DNA from: Cordilura impudica
Lineage: Eukaryota; Arthropoda; Insecta; Diptera; Scathophagidae
Length of the DNA stretch: 64,000 bases
Assembly: GCA_963682025.1 (NCBI GenBank)
Contig: OY821518.1
Location: 150,568,243 to 150,632,242, forward strand
Direction of reading: 5' to 3'
The first letter of the stretch is position 1. Every line of letters begins with the position of its first letter. The notes under the pieces were generated by a model. That model saw only the letters and a program-made list of their open reading frames with translations, did no database searches and was not told the DNA's origin. The translations under genes and the position numbers were made by a program. Positions 1 to 9,994 of this stretch are shown here, one piece after another.

Positions 1-57
1 TTATTACAAACGGAATGACAAACTTATATATACCCTCTGCACACTGGAGTGGAGGGT
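1..57 (-). repeat. Family A (Helentron-like) 5' end stub
   Basis: This is the reverse complement of the 5' end seen at 26121 and 30196. It carries the same inverted pair TATACCCTC/GAGGGTATA enclosing a short loop, followed by the TATATAAGTTTGTCATTCCG-type block. Only the end lies inside the window, so the rest of the element should run off the left edge. It abuts LINE sequence directly. Confidence 0.8.
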
Positions 58-60
58 ATA

Positions 61-1290
61 AAAATCGAAACATGACCTCATTTATATGTGATTCGACTAC
101 ACATTGTATGAAATTCCTTATGATTTCCGTAACATCAATTTGTATTTATTGGATGAGTACTTCAACTGTATTGACTCAAATATGAAATGACAAACAATTA
201 AGGAACTAGGAATAGGAAGTAAGAATACAACAGTTGTTTACTGTCAATAAATTAAATGAATTGTTCGTAAATATTCCCACTACATCAGTTTCTGTAACTC
301 AAGATAATACAGTCGCACGCACAAATGAGGAAATGGTACCATTACCTATACAAATAACGCATGAAATTGAATTTTCCTATATAACCCGTCCGAGATCCTA
401 TCGTGCTGCTTATCTGTGAAGTCAAATGCTGTCGGATTCGATCTCATGGATCCAAAATTTATAAAATTGTTGCTACCAAAATTAATACATATCATCACTC
501 ATTAATTACTACTAGTTGTTTTCTGAGTTGTTGAAAATACGCCAAGATTATTCCGGTTCCAAAATCCAAAACTGAGTATCGACCAATTGAAATATTTCCC
601 CATTTGTTCAAAGTATTTGAACGAATCTTGTACCCTCAGATGAGATATTTGAATGATTTTGACCCTCTCAATGGAAACCAATCAGGCTTCAGACCAAAAC
701 ATAGCTGTGTCACTGCTCTCTTAAATGTATCTGTATCGCTGGAGCACCCTAAGGCTCTTGGTTGTGTCAACCATAAAACTCTTTGTAGGCATTTTTTAAC
801 TTTTCCAGGACAGCTGCCTTATTAATGGCTACACTTCTTTCAGGACGATTTCAATCAGTGACCGTGAAAGACTCAACACCAATTCCATTGTCAGTATCTA
901 ATGGTGTGCCATTGGGTTCTGTCTTAGTTTCCTTGTTCATCAAAAACTTTCTCATTGTAAAATTCATTTATATGCTGATAATGTCCAAATATACATTAGT
1001 AATTTGGGTGGCTCGATTCATGAATGCTCATCTAAGCTCAACGACGATCTTAAAAAGTATATGAATGGGCTACAAAAAATAGTCTCCGTCTTAGCCCGAC
1101 AAGTCAAAATGCCTTATCATCTCAAAAAGAAAACAGAACATCCCACCTGACATTTCTGTTATATTGGGTGATCAAACTATTAAATTCGTGGAATCAACAA
1201 AGAATCTTGGTAAAATTTTAAAAAATTCCTCAAATGTAATACACTTATAAATAATGCTATTGAAAGTACATTTGCTGCGAACATTATACC
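61..1290 (+). pseudogene. LINE reverse transcriptase remnant, upstream half
   Basis: Decayed non-LTR retrotransposon pol. In successive frames it reads TIKELGIGSKNTT (about 195), SNAVGFDLMDPKFIKLLLP (about 422), NGNQSGFRPKHSCVTALL (near 676) and YADNVQIYISNLGG (near 970). Each block lines up with the better preserved LINE at 12-16 kb, for example SNAIGFDNIHPKFVKILLP and MCADDVQLYLS there. Many stops and frameshifts break the reading, and the active-site segment reads ADN rather than ADD. The element is interrupted at 1290 by a hAT transposon and resumes at 8167. It is a dead 5'-truncated copy; the clade (Jockey/CR1/I-like, APE type) is not settled by what I can see. Confidence 0.85.
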
Positions 1291-1416
1291 TAAAGTGACC
1301 ATATTTTTTTTTAACTGAAAACGGGACCTCGAATAATTCTGATTTGTTCGGTTAGTATTTTATTTGTCCATAGTGAGTGGCATTATTTATTTTACGTTAC
1401 ACCACAAAAAAATTGT

Positions 1417-2130
1417 TTATACATTGTTATATTTTTGAGAGGCACAAATTTGTTTCAAAATTTTAGGTGACAATTTCAAATATGTGTGGAACTCTTGGCA
1501 GGATTTTTTAATATTAATTTTAATAAATAACATAGCCTTAAGCACTGATACCCTTAATTGAGTTTTATCTTCGGTCCACAACTTGTTCATCAAAGAAAAT
1601 ACACGTTCAACCGGCGCATTTGTACCAGGCAAACATAAAATATATTCAACCATGTATAATTTGAATTTGCATGGTTTAAGTAATTGCTTTTAAAATGTTT
1701 AAATACTTCGACCCAACGATTTTACGTAGAAATATTTTGTTGATTCCATTCATCAATTTTCTACGATGTTACGTATTTAGATACGAGTGAATTTTCATCG
1801 AATCTTTATTGCAATCGATATGTTCTTTTTCGATCAATATATCTAGAACTTTTTGAACATCTTCCCACTGTGGTTCTTCTGTTAAATTTGCCCATTAAGT
1901 TTTTCTAAATCTTTGTTATAAACAGTCCATTGCTCTAAATACTCTCGACTAGTTTTATAAAATTCATTAGCCTTAATTTTCACGAAATTCTCAACAATAT
2001 CGGTGTAACCATCTTCTTTTAATTTTTCAAGTAAACCACGGACTGAATATGGAAGAAAGTGAGTTGTCTCTTTCTGGAACAAATTCTCTTTTAATTTCTT
2101 AATTTCACTTGCTACTTCAATGTTTTGGTA
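1417..2130 (-). pseudogene. hAT transposase C-terminal remnant
   Basis: Reading leftwards on the minus strand: KLKENLFQKETTHFLPYSVR near 2095, then about 66 residues, a stop, broken sequence, and LPGTNAPVERVFSLMNKLW at 1630-1575. The last block matches the hAT C-terminal dimerisation domain (family pattern: P-x-S/N-x-P-x-E-R-x-F-S), followed by LRVSVLKAMLFIKIN. The N-terminal BED finger and the DDE core are absent. The same segments recur in the copy at 23171-23870. The product would be non-functional. Confidence 0.8.
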
Positions 2131-3061
2131 GTTTATAGATTACAAGTTTCTACAGCAGCTGAAGAATCCAAGGGAGGCGGACGCATAGAAAAATTATAAA
2201 AATATAAAAATTATAGTAAAATTTTACAAAGTTTTGTGGTAATTATACGACTACATAAAATTAGCGATAAATTTTGTTTCACCCCGTCAATTTAAATTTT
2301 TTTAAGTCTTTTTAGTGTCTAAGCAAATCTGACTCAATACGACAAAATTGTTTTAAAAAAAACGGAACAAATTTTGGTACAATTTGTTTGTCTGGTTGGT
2401 ACAATGGCAGAAAACATATTTTCCATCCCTGGGTAGGTTTGTTTTTGTTCTGAACTGCACTTTGGCCTCTTCTATATTAAAAATCTTTGAATACAAAAAC
2501 ATCATTATAAAATAAAAAAAAAACAATTACTCTATTTTTGTCTCTTGTGTTTCGTAATATATTTATTCATACTAGCAGATTCCAGCGCTCGAAATTCGAG
2601 TGCAATTTCTAGGCAGTTTTTTTTCAACTTAGCCAATTCACAAACCAACACTTTTATGGTTTGTTATTATTGTGAATGAAGATAACAAACTCATTAACAA
2701 ACACATTAACAAATTTAATAAAACACATAGCATATGTATAATTTTATGTATTTATTAGTAGCAACTTTAAATGCAATTTACTCAAAACAAAGAAAAAAAT
2801 TAAAAAATCTGTAAATCTGCAAAATGGCTAAGAGGAAATACCTTTCAAATAATATACGTTTGGTCAAAATCGGGATAAAACGGTAGAACAAAACATCGGT
2901 CAAAAGAAATCGCCTAATCTAATAATATTATAGATTTATTCAAAGATAGAAGAGAATATGATTTTTGTATTGCTGCATTTCAGGTTAACCAAGCAAATTT
3001 ATAGAACTGCAATTTCTATTTTTGGCAATGTTTTTTTGTTTTTTTTGTTTTATTTTGATTA

Positions 3062-3668
3062 CACAAGGGAACAAAATTGAACTTTTTTTGTGTTGATTTG
3101 AAATTTATAGCAAATTTTTACTAATTTGAGGTCGCTGATTTCAAATCTGCACTTGGTTTTTTTCTATCAGCTCGACTTTTCGAGATATACCGTTATGTTC
3201 AAAATTAAGGCACTTCCGCTACATATATTGGAATAACTTGAAAACGGTTCACCATATTAAATTTAAAAAAAAATCCGAAACTCGCAAACAATATTCTCTT
3301 AAAGCCGTGCTTACTTTGTTTTTAAATTTTCCAAGTAGTTTTAGAGATATCGTTCAAGTTTTGAAAAAAAAATTAAAATTTTTAAAAAAAAAACATTTTT
3401 TTTGTTCTTTAAAAATTCCTAAAAAATAAAAATGGGACAAAAATCACAGTTAGTTAAATATATTTCGAATAAAATGAGCTTTATTTCATTGCAATCGGTG
3501 CACAACTTTTGATTTTGTTCACGATTTACTGAATTGATATAAATCGCGATTTCCATACAAAAATAACATTTTCTAATGTGTAAGTGTTTGTATGTAATAA
3601 GTTAGTTTTTTATGATTCTAAGAATTAAAAAAATTAAGTAATAAAAAAAGATTATTTCATTTTTATGG
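3062..3668 (+). repeat. Element X copy 1, left inverted arm
   Basis: Pairs with 7134-7759 in inverse orientation. The outermost 12 bp match exactly, the next 80 or so bases have diverged, and from the motif CTTGGTTTTTTTCTATCAGC inward the arms are nearly identical for about 500 bp. The left arm lacks about 15 bp (the TTGGTCTACAAAC segment) that both copy 2 arms and the right arm keep. It contains the small palindrome CTCGACTTTTCGAG. Confidence 0.9.
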
Positions 3669-3750
3669 TCAGCTATACTTTTTAATTTAACACAAAAAGA
3701 GAATTTTAAAGAAAAATAAAAAATTTTAATACACAAATATTACAATGTAA

Positions 3751-6714
3751 TTACAACTCATCGAAAAATTTTCTTTTATAAGATTTTCTTAAATAACCTT
3801 GTTTAGAGGGATTTGTTTTAATGCTCCAGCAATAGTCCGCCATCATATGCTTATCCCAGTGACCCTGGTACCGCTCCTCTATAGTGCGGATATCTTGATG
3901 GAAACGTTCACCTTGTTCTTCACTGAAGTCTCCAAGATTTTCAGGGAAACAATCCAAATGACTGTGTAGGTAGTGCACCTTAATGCTCATATTACAACCA
4001 AGCTGCTTGAAATGTGACAACATGTTATCCACGTGGTCCGAATAGTGCTCACCCTTTTTGTTTCCCAGGAAATTGCGCACTATCCAAACAAATTCATTCC
4101 AAGCATTTCTTTCAATATCTGTCATGGAATTACTAAAATTTTCATCATTGATTAATTTTTTGATTTGGGGGCCATCAAAAATGCCAGCTTTCAGTTTCTC
4201 CGAACTCAAATTGTTGAACTTTTTACTGATATATCTAAAACAATCACCGTCCTTGTTGAGAGCTTTGACAAATTGTTTCATAAGTCCTAGCTTGATATGG
4301 AGAGGTGGCAGTATTATGCGATCCCTGGGCACAAGTGGTTGATTAACTATATTGTGGTTTCCTGGAACCATAGCTTCCCTCGAAGGCCAGTCTTTCTTAC
4401 TCCAGTGTTCAGATCTGGCTCTGCTATCCCATAAACAAATGATACACGGATATTTTGTGTAGCCACCTTGTTGGCCTAGAAGAAAATTCACCATTTTTAG
4501 ATCCACACAAATTAGCCAGCGGTGTTCGTTGTACTTTATTTTATTTATAACTGAGGCAATTGTAGAATATTCTTCTTTAGCTTTAGTTGAATGTGCAATG
4601 GGCAACGAACCCAATTTATTACCGTTATGCAGAAGTACACATTTTAGGCTGCGTTTAGAAGAATCTATAAATAGTCGCCAGTCATTTGGATCATACTCCT
4701 CTAATCCCATCGCTGTTACTAAACCAGGAACATCTGAACAATAAACAAATTCATCGTCTTCGGAAAAGAATGGAAGTAAGTTTTTTTTCTCTGTTACGGT
4801 AGTATGAAATTGTTGTTCCTTGGGTTAACAGATTTTTTTGCTTTAATCGAGAAGCAAGAATTTCAGATGCTTTTTTAGAAAGTCCAAGGTCTCTCACTAA
4901 ATCACTAAGCTCCTCCTGATTAAATTGCTCGCGTTCAGAAGAAATATCTAAATGCAAGTCATCTGATCCAAATTCAGAAATTGGTGAAGGAACATTTTGT
5001 CGTAAGTCGTGGAAATTGTGTGTAGATGTAGATGGTTGTGGTTCTGAATCCTCACTAGAGTACAGGACTGGTTGGGTAATAGACAACACGTTAGGATAAA
5101 TCCATTTAGACCGGTTTGTTTTATTAATGCCTGTTATGTTGACAGCGCAAAAATAACAATCATCATAATGATTCGAAGGTTCCCGCCAGATCATTGGTGT
5201 TTTATACTTGAAGTGGGTCCGTTGCTTGTTTGCCCATAACCTTAAATACTCTACACCAGTGATGGGCAAATTTTCGGCTCCTAAAATACTCAAAGTGCAA
5301 ACGAGTGCTAGACAAAGGGCACAACTACTTGCGGGGAAAGGGAAACGAAAAAATTTCTAGATCCATCCGTGCATGATGTTCATCGCACAAGAGTTGCGGA
5401 AAAACTAACATTGACAACAAATTTTCTTTCAGCAAAGACTGCAATAGGGTTACCGCCTCCCTCAATTAATGAATAAAAATTTTAACTGCAAATATCAAAT
5501 GATAATTATATACAATTATTTGTTTGAAAATTACAAATTTTACATTGACTTTACTTTTAAAAAATGTAACTAAATTTTCTTTTTTTTAAATTACAATTTT
5601 TAAGCTAATTTTAATAGATTTTGCAAACGTTGAAACTGTTCTATATATAAAGCATACAATTATGTGTAAGCGGCAACACTTTTCATTTTCGACGTCGCTC
5701 AACCAAGCACTGTGGTCAATAACATGTTTTTAAATCGTAAATGTTCAAATTTTGTTTGTATGAAAAATTTTGTTTAACTTTTGTTAGAGTTTTTCTATAT
5801 TTTAAATATTTTTATTTGCAGTATTTTCATAATTTAATCATTCCTATATATTCTTTAAGGTTGCAGTATTTGAAATTCCATATTTGAAAGGTAATCTTTA
5901 TCTTGAAGTATCAATATCTTTATGATTTGTTGAAAATAACCCTTGTCGGGATTGATAAAATGACTGAAGTTTAGAAAATATATTTTAAATCTATCTATGA
6001 GATTTATTTTTAATTATTTAACTTAAAGCCTTGATAATTGTAAAAAATATTGGCAATTATGCCAAAAATTTAAACAAATGATAATACAAGATACATTTTT
6101 TTATTGAAAATTGATTGAACATTATTCAAATTTGTCACTTAAATGATTTGATAATTACTTCTTTAATTTCTTTTATTTGTATGTTAATAATACTATGATT
6201 GGAAAATATACGTAAATTTCTTAAATTCCAGTATATGTATTATTTAAATTTTATATTTTGTATTATGAGAATTTTGTGTTTATTCCACTGTACTTGTGGG
6301 CAAAGCATGTTGTCATGCATGAGAAATATAAGAGTACAGTAAGTAGAGAGAGAGAGAGAGTAGAGAGAAATATGAAATATGAGAGTAAAGAATTTCATTC
6401 TGCTCTTTTATTCCTTCCCTTCATGCTGGCTCTTGACTGTCCCCTTCGTCTAGCACTCAAGTGCAAACGGCTAGCTCGTAAGTGCAAAAGGCTCCTGCGA
6501 GCCAAATTGCCCATCACTGCTCTACACAGTTTTTACATACAGTATTAGGAATCCAGTACTTGTCACGGGTTTCCATGGTAAATCCGAAGTAGTCAAAATA
6601 AATTTTTTTAATAAAATCTGACACACTTTTTCTATTTTTTATAAACGTGTATTCGCCACATATGTTACAAAAATAGTTGGGATTGATTTTACAGGTGTTT
6701 CTTGACGTAGCCAT
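3751..6714 (-). pseudogene. Element X transposase (interrupted, frameshifted)
   Basis: Minus-strand gene, ATG at 6714, stop at 3751. Without the hAT insertion it spans about 563 codons. The N-terminus has CxxC pairs (FCNIC, VCKNC, about 40 residues apart), then WREPSNHYDDCYFC: a Cys/His-rich DNA-binding-like region somewhat like a ZAD finger. The C-terminal part has FIDSSKRSLK, WLICVDLKMVNFLLG, a CFIC pair, PPLHIKLGLMK and FSEEQGERFHQD, a plausible D-D-CxxC-E RNase H-type transposase core. Two lesions are visible: a hAT insertion at 5257-6519, and an extra T in a T-run (eight at 4781-4788 against seven in copy 2), which shifts the frame after YYRNREKK. I recall similar uncharacterised proteins in arthropods and cnidarians, but no named superfamily. 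Confidence 0.8.
5257..6519. mobile_element. Non-autonomous hAT element, 1263 bp
   Basis: The ends are CAGTGATGGGCAA and TTGCCCATCACTG, perfect 13-bp inverted repeats. An exact 8-bp duplication CTCTACAC flanks them at 5249-5256 and 6520-6527. CAGTGATGG-type ends with 8-bp TSDs are standard for hAT elements. No transposase reading frame is present; the 96-codon plus-strand frame at 6258 includes a GA repeat at 6345-6361 and looks fortuitous. It splits the element X transposase between its two N-terminal Cys motifs, so it is the youngest insertion in this stack. Confidence 0.92.
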
Positions 6715-6760
6715 TGCACAATTTTGAAGTATATATCAAAGTAACACAATTTTCAATAAA

Positions 6761-6797
6761 TAACACATGGGAACAAAATTGAACTTTTTTGTGTTGA
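6761..6797 (+). promoter_or_regulatory. Terminus-like sequence upstream of X transposase
   Basis: TAA followed by CACATGGGAACAAAATTGAA and ACTTTTTTGTGTTGA repeats the outer 35 bp of the left X terminus (3062-3096) with one substitution and one T fewer. It lies 47 bp 5' of the transposase ATG at 6714. It is either a transposase binding site near the promoter (autoregulation) or the relic of another X end. The sequence alone does not decide. Confidence 0.55.
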
Positions 6798-7133
6798 CTG
6801 ATTAAATGTTCAATGTAAAATGATTTATATTTTTTGTCGTTATACTTTTCGCTTTCGGAAACACTTGTTGAATGAGAAAAATTGGTTGAATGAACCCATA
6901 TAAATACTTAGTAGTTTTTTACTGAAGTACCAAAAAAAATTATATCCACAATTTTATTGACAGTCACTTATGAATGAACACATGTGTTCAGGGGAATTCC
7001 TTTAAAAAATCATCCGTTACCAACGGTAAACCACACATCAATAAAAACAAGTGGACTTTTCTTTTTTCTCTTTAATTGACTGTGAACTGACTAGGTGTCA
7101 TAAAGGGACAATAAAATTTATAGGCGTTATGAG

Positions 7134-7759
7134 TTTGCTACCGCAACCATAAAAATGAAATAATCTTTTTTTATTACTTAATTTTTTTAATTCTTAGAAT
7201 CATAAAAAACTAACTTATTACATACAAACACTTACACATTAGAAAATGTTATTTTTGTATGGAAATCGCGATTTATATCAATTCAGTAAATCGTGAACAA
7301 AATCAAAAGTTGTGCACCGATTGCAATGAAATAAAGCTCATTTTATTCGAAATATATTTAACTAACTGTTTGTAGACCAAAACTGTGATTTTTGTCCCAG
7401 TTTTATTTTTTAGGAATTTTTAAAGAACAAAAAAAATGTTTTTTTTTTAAAAATTTTAATTTTTTTTTCAAAACTTGAACGATATCTCTAAAACTACTTG
7501 GAAAATTTAAAAACAAAGTAAACACGGCTTTAAGAGAATATTGTTTGCGAGTTTCGGTTTTTTTTTTAATTTAATATGGTGAACCGTTTTCAAGTTATTC
7601 CAATATATGTAGCGGAAGTGCCTTAACTTTGAACATAACGGTATATCTCGAAAAGTCGAGCTGATAGAAAAAAACCAAGGGCAGATTTGGATTCAGCGTC
7701 CCAAATAACCTTAAAAACAATATCCAGTTCTTAATCAACAGAACCATTGTTCCCTTGTG
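7134..7759 (-). repeat. Element X copy 1, right inverted arm
   Basis: Inverse of 3062-3668. The inner limit is at ACCATAAAAATG (about 7134). The outer 90 bp differ from the left arm except for the last 12 bp, which gives each end its own subterminal sequence. That asymmetry could let a transposase tell the two ends apart; this is inference. Confidence 0.9.
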
Positions 7760-8166
7760 TTATTAGTTTGACGGGCGACGTACAAGTAAAACGCAAAGTT
7801 ATCCTATTTTGGGAGGGGGTTAAATTTTTTTATTTTTTGCTTTCTAAGAACAGTAATTTAAGTTTATGTACCATGAATTGATACAACCAAATTCATAAGA
7901 AATTCAGTTAAATCGTTTTCAATATGTTTTAGATGAAATTATTAATTAGCTGACTTGTGATGTATTTTAACATTCATATATTAAAAAAAACTATCTCTGA
8001 CAAATTTGAAGATTTGTTCTTACATTTTTGAACAAATCAACTATCTCTTCTTTCGAATTTCTGAAAACGGGACATTTTTGCGTCCCCGAGTTGTTGTCGG
8101 GGACAACGGGACAAAGTAGCTGAAAACGGGACGGCCCCGTTCAAAACGGGACATATGGTCACGTTA

Positions 8167-8880
8167 ATTATACCCCACTCAGCACCTTACTCCGGTGAAG
8201 ACTCGCGAACTTCTTGCCAAAACATTTGTCATGCCTAAACTGCTATACGGACGCGAAATATTCGCTAGTTGTGATGCTCGTAGTAGAGCCAGGTAAGAAG
8301 CTGCTTACAATGCTGTACTGATATATGTACGTTTATTGTATAAAAAGATTTAATGGTACATCACCTTATTCAAAGATCTTATATGGCGTAGGTTTTGACG
8401 ATTTGTTAAAAATTAAATCATTAATCTTCTTACAAAAGATAATGTATATCAAGGAGTCAAATTATTTATACAGTCATCTTCGATTCGCCCGATCAAACAG
8501 GGGAATGAAACTTATTCTTCATGGACACCATAGTTTTAGTTATAACTGATCGACAGTTTTTTATTAACACTGTACGTCTCTGAAACTCACAACCCACCAG
8601 CACCCAACTAATTCGAAAGGCTACACAATTTAAAAATATTTTATTTGCAAGTTTTTAAATATTGTCATCATATCGTTTCATACTGTTCTAATATTGTGTA
8701 ACCATCATTTAATTATATGTATATTTTAGTATGCAATGTTTTTGCTAATGTATTATTATTTTTACTATTATAAATTACAACCTAACAAATCAATGTTTGT
8801 CAATATAAAATCACACACTTTAATTAAAAAGATATCAATGTATGTGATATCAATGTAAATAATAAATAAATAAATAAAAA
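8167..8880 (+). pseudogene. LINE remnant, 3' half and tail
   Basis: Resumes the LINE interrupted at 1290. Frames read LNCYTDAKYSLVV near 8240 and then FNGTSPYSKILYGVGFDDLL through LHLRFARSNRG-like sequence to 8549. This matches the C-terminal domain of the LINE at 15.7-15.9 kb (STFAKSLYGVSSENLLKIRV and IQFARSNRG there). The 3' end is a (TAAA)n tract at about 8860-8880 preceded by GATATCAATG, like the tail of the other LINE at 16205-16231. Confidence 0.8.
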
Positions 8881-9477
8881 TATTGAAAATTTATTTTAAA
8901 AATCTCAAAAACAATTATTTTATTTATTGGGTAACAAAAATATAAAATCTATAAACGTAATTTAGTTTTGTATTTGTTCATCTGAAATGGATGGAATTGC
9001 GACTGGGTCCCAATCGGGTCCCACAAAAACTGAAAATCCATATGGCGATAATACTGTTAAATTGAATGGAAATACCCCCGGCTCCCAATCAGAAACCATT
9101 TAAAAAACGAAAACATTTTGTAAAGCCGTCATAAATTCCAATGGAATTTAAATTCACACAGTTCTCAGTCAAGAACACAATCTCAAAATAAAACGAATGA
9201 GACTTTAACTAAATTGTTGTGTACCGAACTACATGAAGCTGTTCTTGGAAAAGATTCATCTCTTTTAATACCTTCTATTGGAATCAAATAACTTTATACT
9301 CAATTTAGAACAAATACGACATTGATTATGAATTAAATTCCATCTCCTCAACAGATGATGAATTCAAAATTGTCAACATGAAAAAACGAACATTTGAAGG
9401 TGACGTAAAAATAAATTTAAAAAATAATAATAATATTTTTAATCGTAATATTAATGAAAACGATAATAATCTAAGAA
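8881..9477 (+). other. Decayed ORF fragment of unknown element
   Basis: No intact gene. A start at 8988 reads MDGIATGSQSGPTKTENPYG and continues for about 39 codons (with PGSQSETI near its end) before a stop. Later frames read SSQSRTQSQNKTNETL and LLCTELHEAVLGKDSSLLIP with stops between. The Ser/Gln/Asn-rich style resembles retrotransposon Gag or LINE ORF1, but I recognise no family. Runs of AATAAT appear near 9420-9470. Confidence 0.3.
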
Positions 9478-9526
9478 AAAACCAAGTAAGTAAATTATAG
9501 TCGGTCTAGACCGACTATACGATACC

Positions 9527-9994
9527 TGTATGAATTAAATTGTGTATAAATAAAACGCGTACCGTATGAGTAGTTGTAAAGTACTGATTTTATTTATATA
9601 TAAAAAATCCTTAAGAGCTAACTATACTAATTTAAAACTGACCTAGAACTAATAGCCTATACCTGATAAACACTTAAACATGTGATAAGACGCTCTATTC
9701 ACCAGCGCACAAGCATCCCTTAAAAGGGTCATAAAATATATTGATATAATCTAACAAATAATATTTTCTGCCTATCAAATGCGGAAAAACACAACATGAT
9801 TTCCATAGAGATAAAATAACTTAAACATAAGTTAAATACATATTTTAACTAATTATTCCAAGAAGGTTGAATAATACCATAAAAACAGGAATAAAAAAAA
9901 ATACAATGTATGTATTTAAATATAAATTATAAATATACTTATGTATATACGAGAAAATATGTATACTCATATAAGCCATTTTCACTTTTGAACA
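9527..9994 (-). repeat. BEL 3' LTR
   Basis: 468 bp. In element orientation it starts TGTTCAAAAGTG and ends CATACA. It matches the right LTR apart from scattered substitutions, a diverged inner/outer end, and about a dozen bases (around ATAAGCCATTTT, 9970-9982) missing from the right copy. The many differences between the LTRs point to an old insertion. Confidence 0.92.

Larger units (their letters stand above)
3062..7759 (-). mobile_element. Element X copy 1: DNA transposon of unassigned superfamily
   Basis: The termini are CACAAGGGAACA and its exact inverse, flanked by TTA at 3059-3061 and 7760-7762. The hAT sister copy near 24.7 kb preserves the unoccupied site with a single TTA, which confirms a 3-bp target duplication. 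Long inverted arms (3062-3668 and 7134-7759) enclose a single minus-strand gene. Total length is 4698 bp, of which 1271 bp is a later hAT insertion plus its TSD, so the element was about 3.43 kb. TSDs of the form TWA are known for PIF/Harbinger-like elements, while a CAC start is typical of the CMC group. The protein looks like neither to me, so I leave the superfamily open. Confidence 0.9.
1291..8166 (-). mobile_element. hAT DNA transposon copy 1 (interrupted)
   Basis: The ends are TAAAGTGACCATA on the left and TATGGTCACGTTA on the right (imperfect terminal inverted repeats). They are flanked by an exact 8-bp duplication ATTATACC at 1283-1290 and 8167-8174. Subterminal motifs of the AACGGGAC type lie at both ends. 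The 8-bp TSD and the C-terminal hAT dimerisation domain (1417-1653, minus strand) identify the superfamily. It is inserted in a LINE and is itself interrupted by element X (3062-7759). Removing X leaves about 2.2 kb, too little non-decayed sequence for an intact transposase. A sister copy lies at 22182-25113. Confidence 0.9.

Noticed and set aside
4058..4744. Plus-strand frames opposite the element X transposase
   Set aside because: Antisense shadows of a gene whose minus-strand motifs are conserved in both copies.
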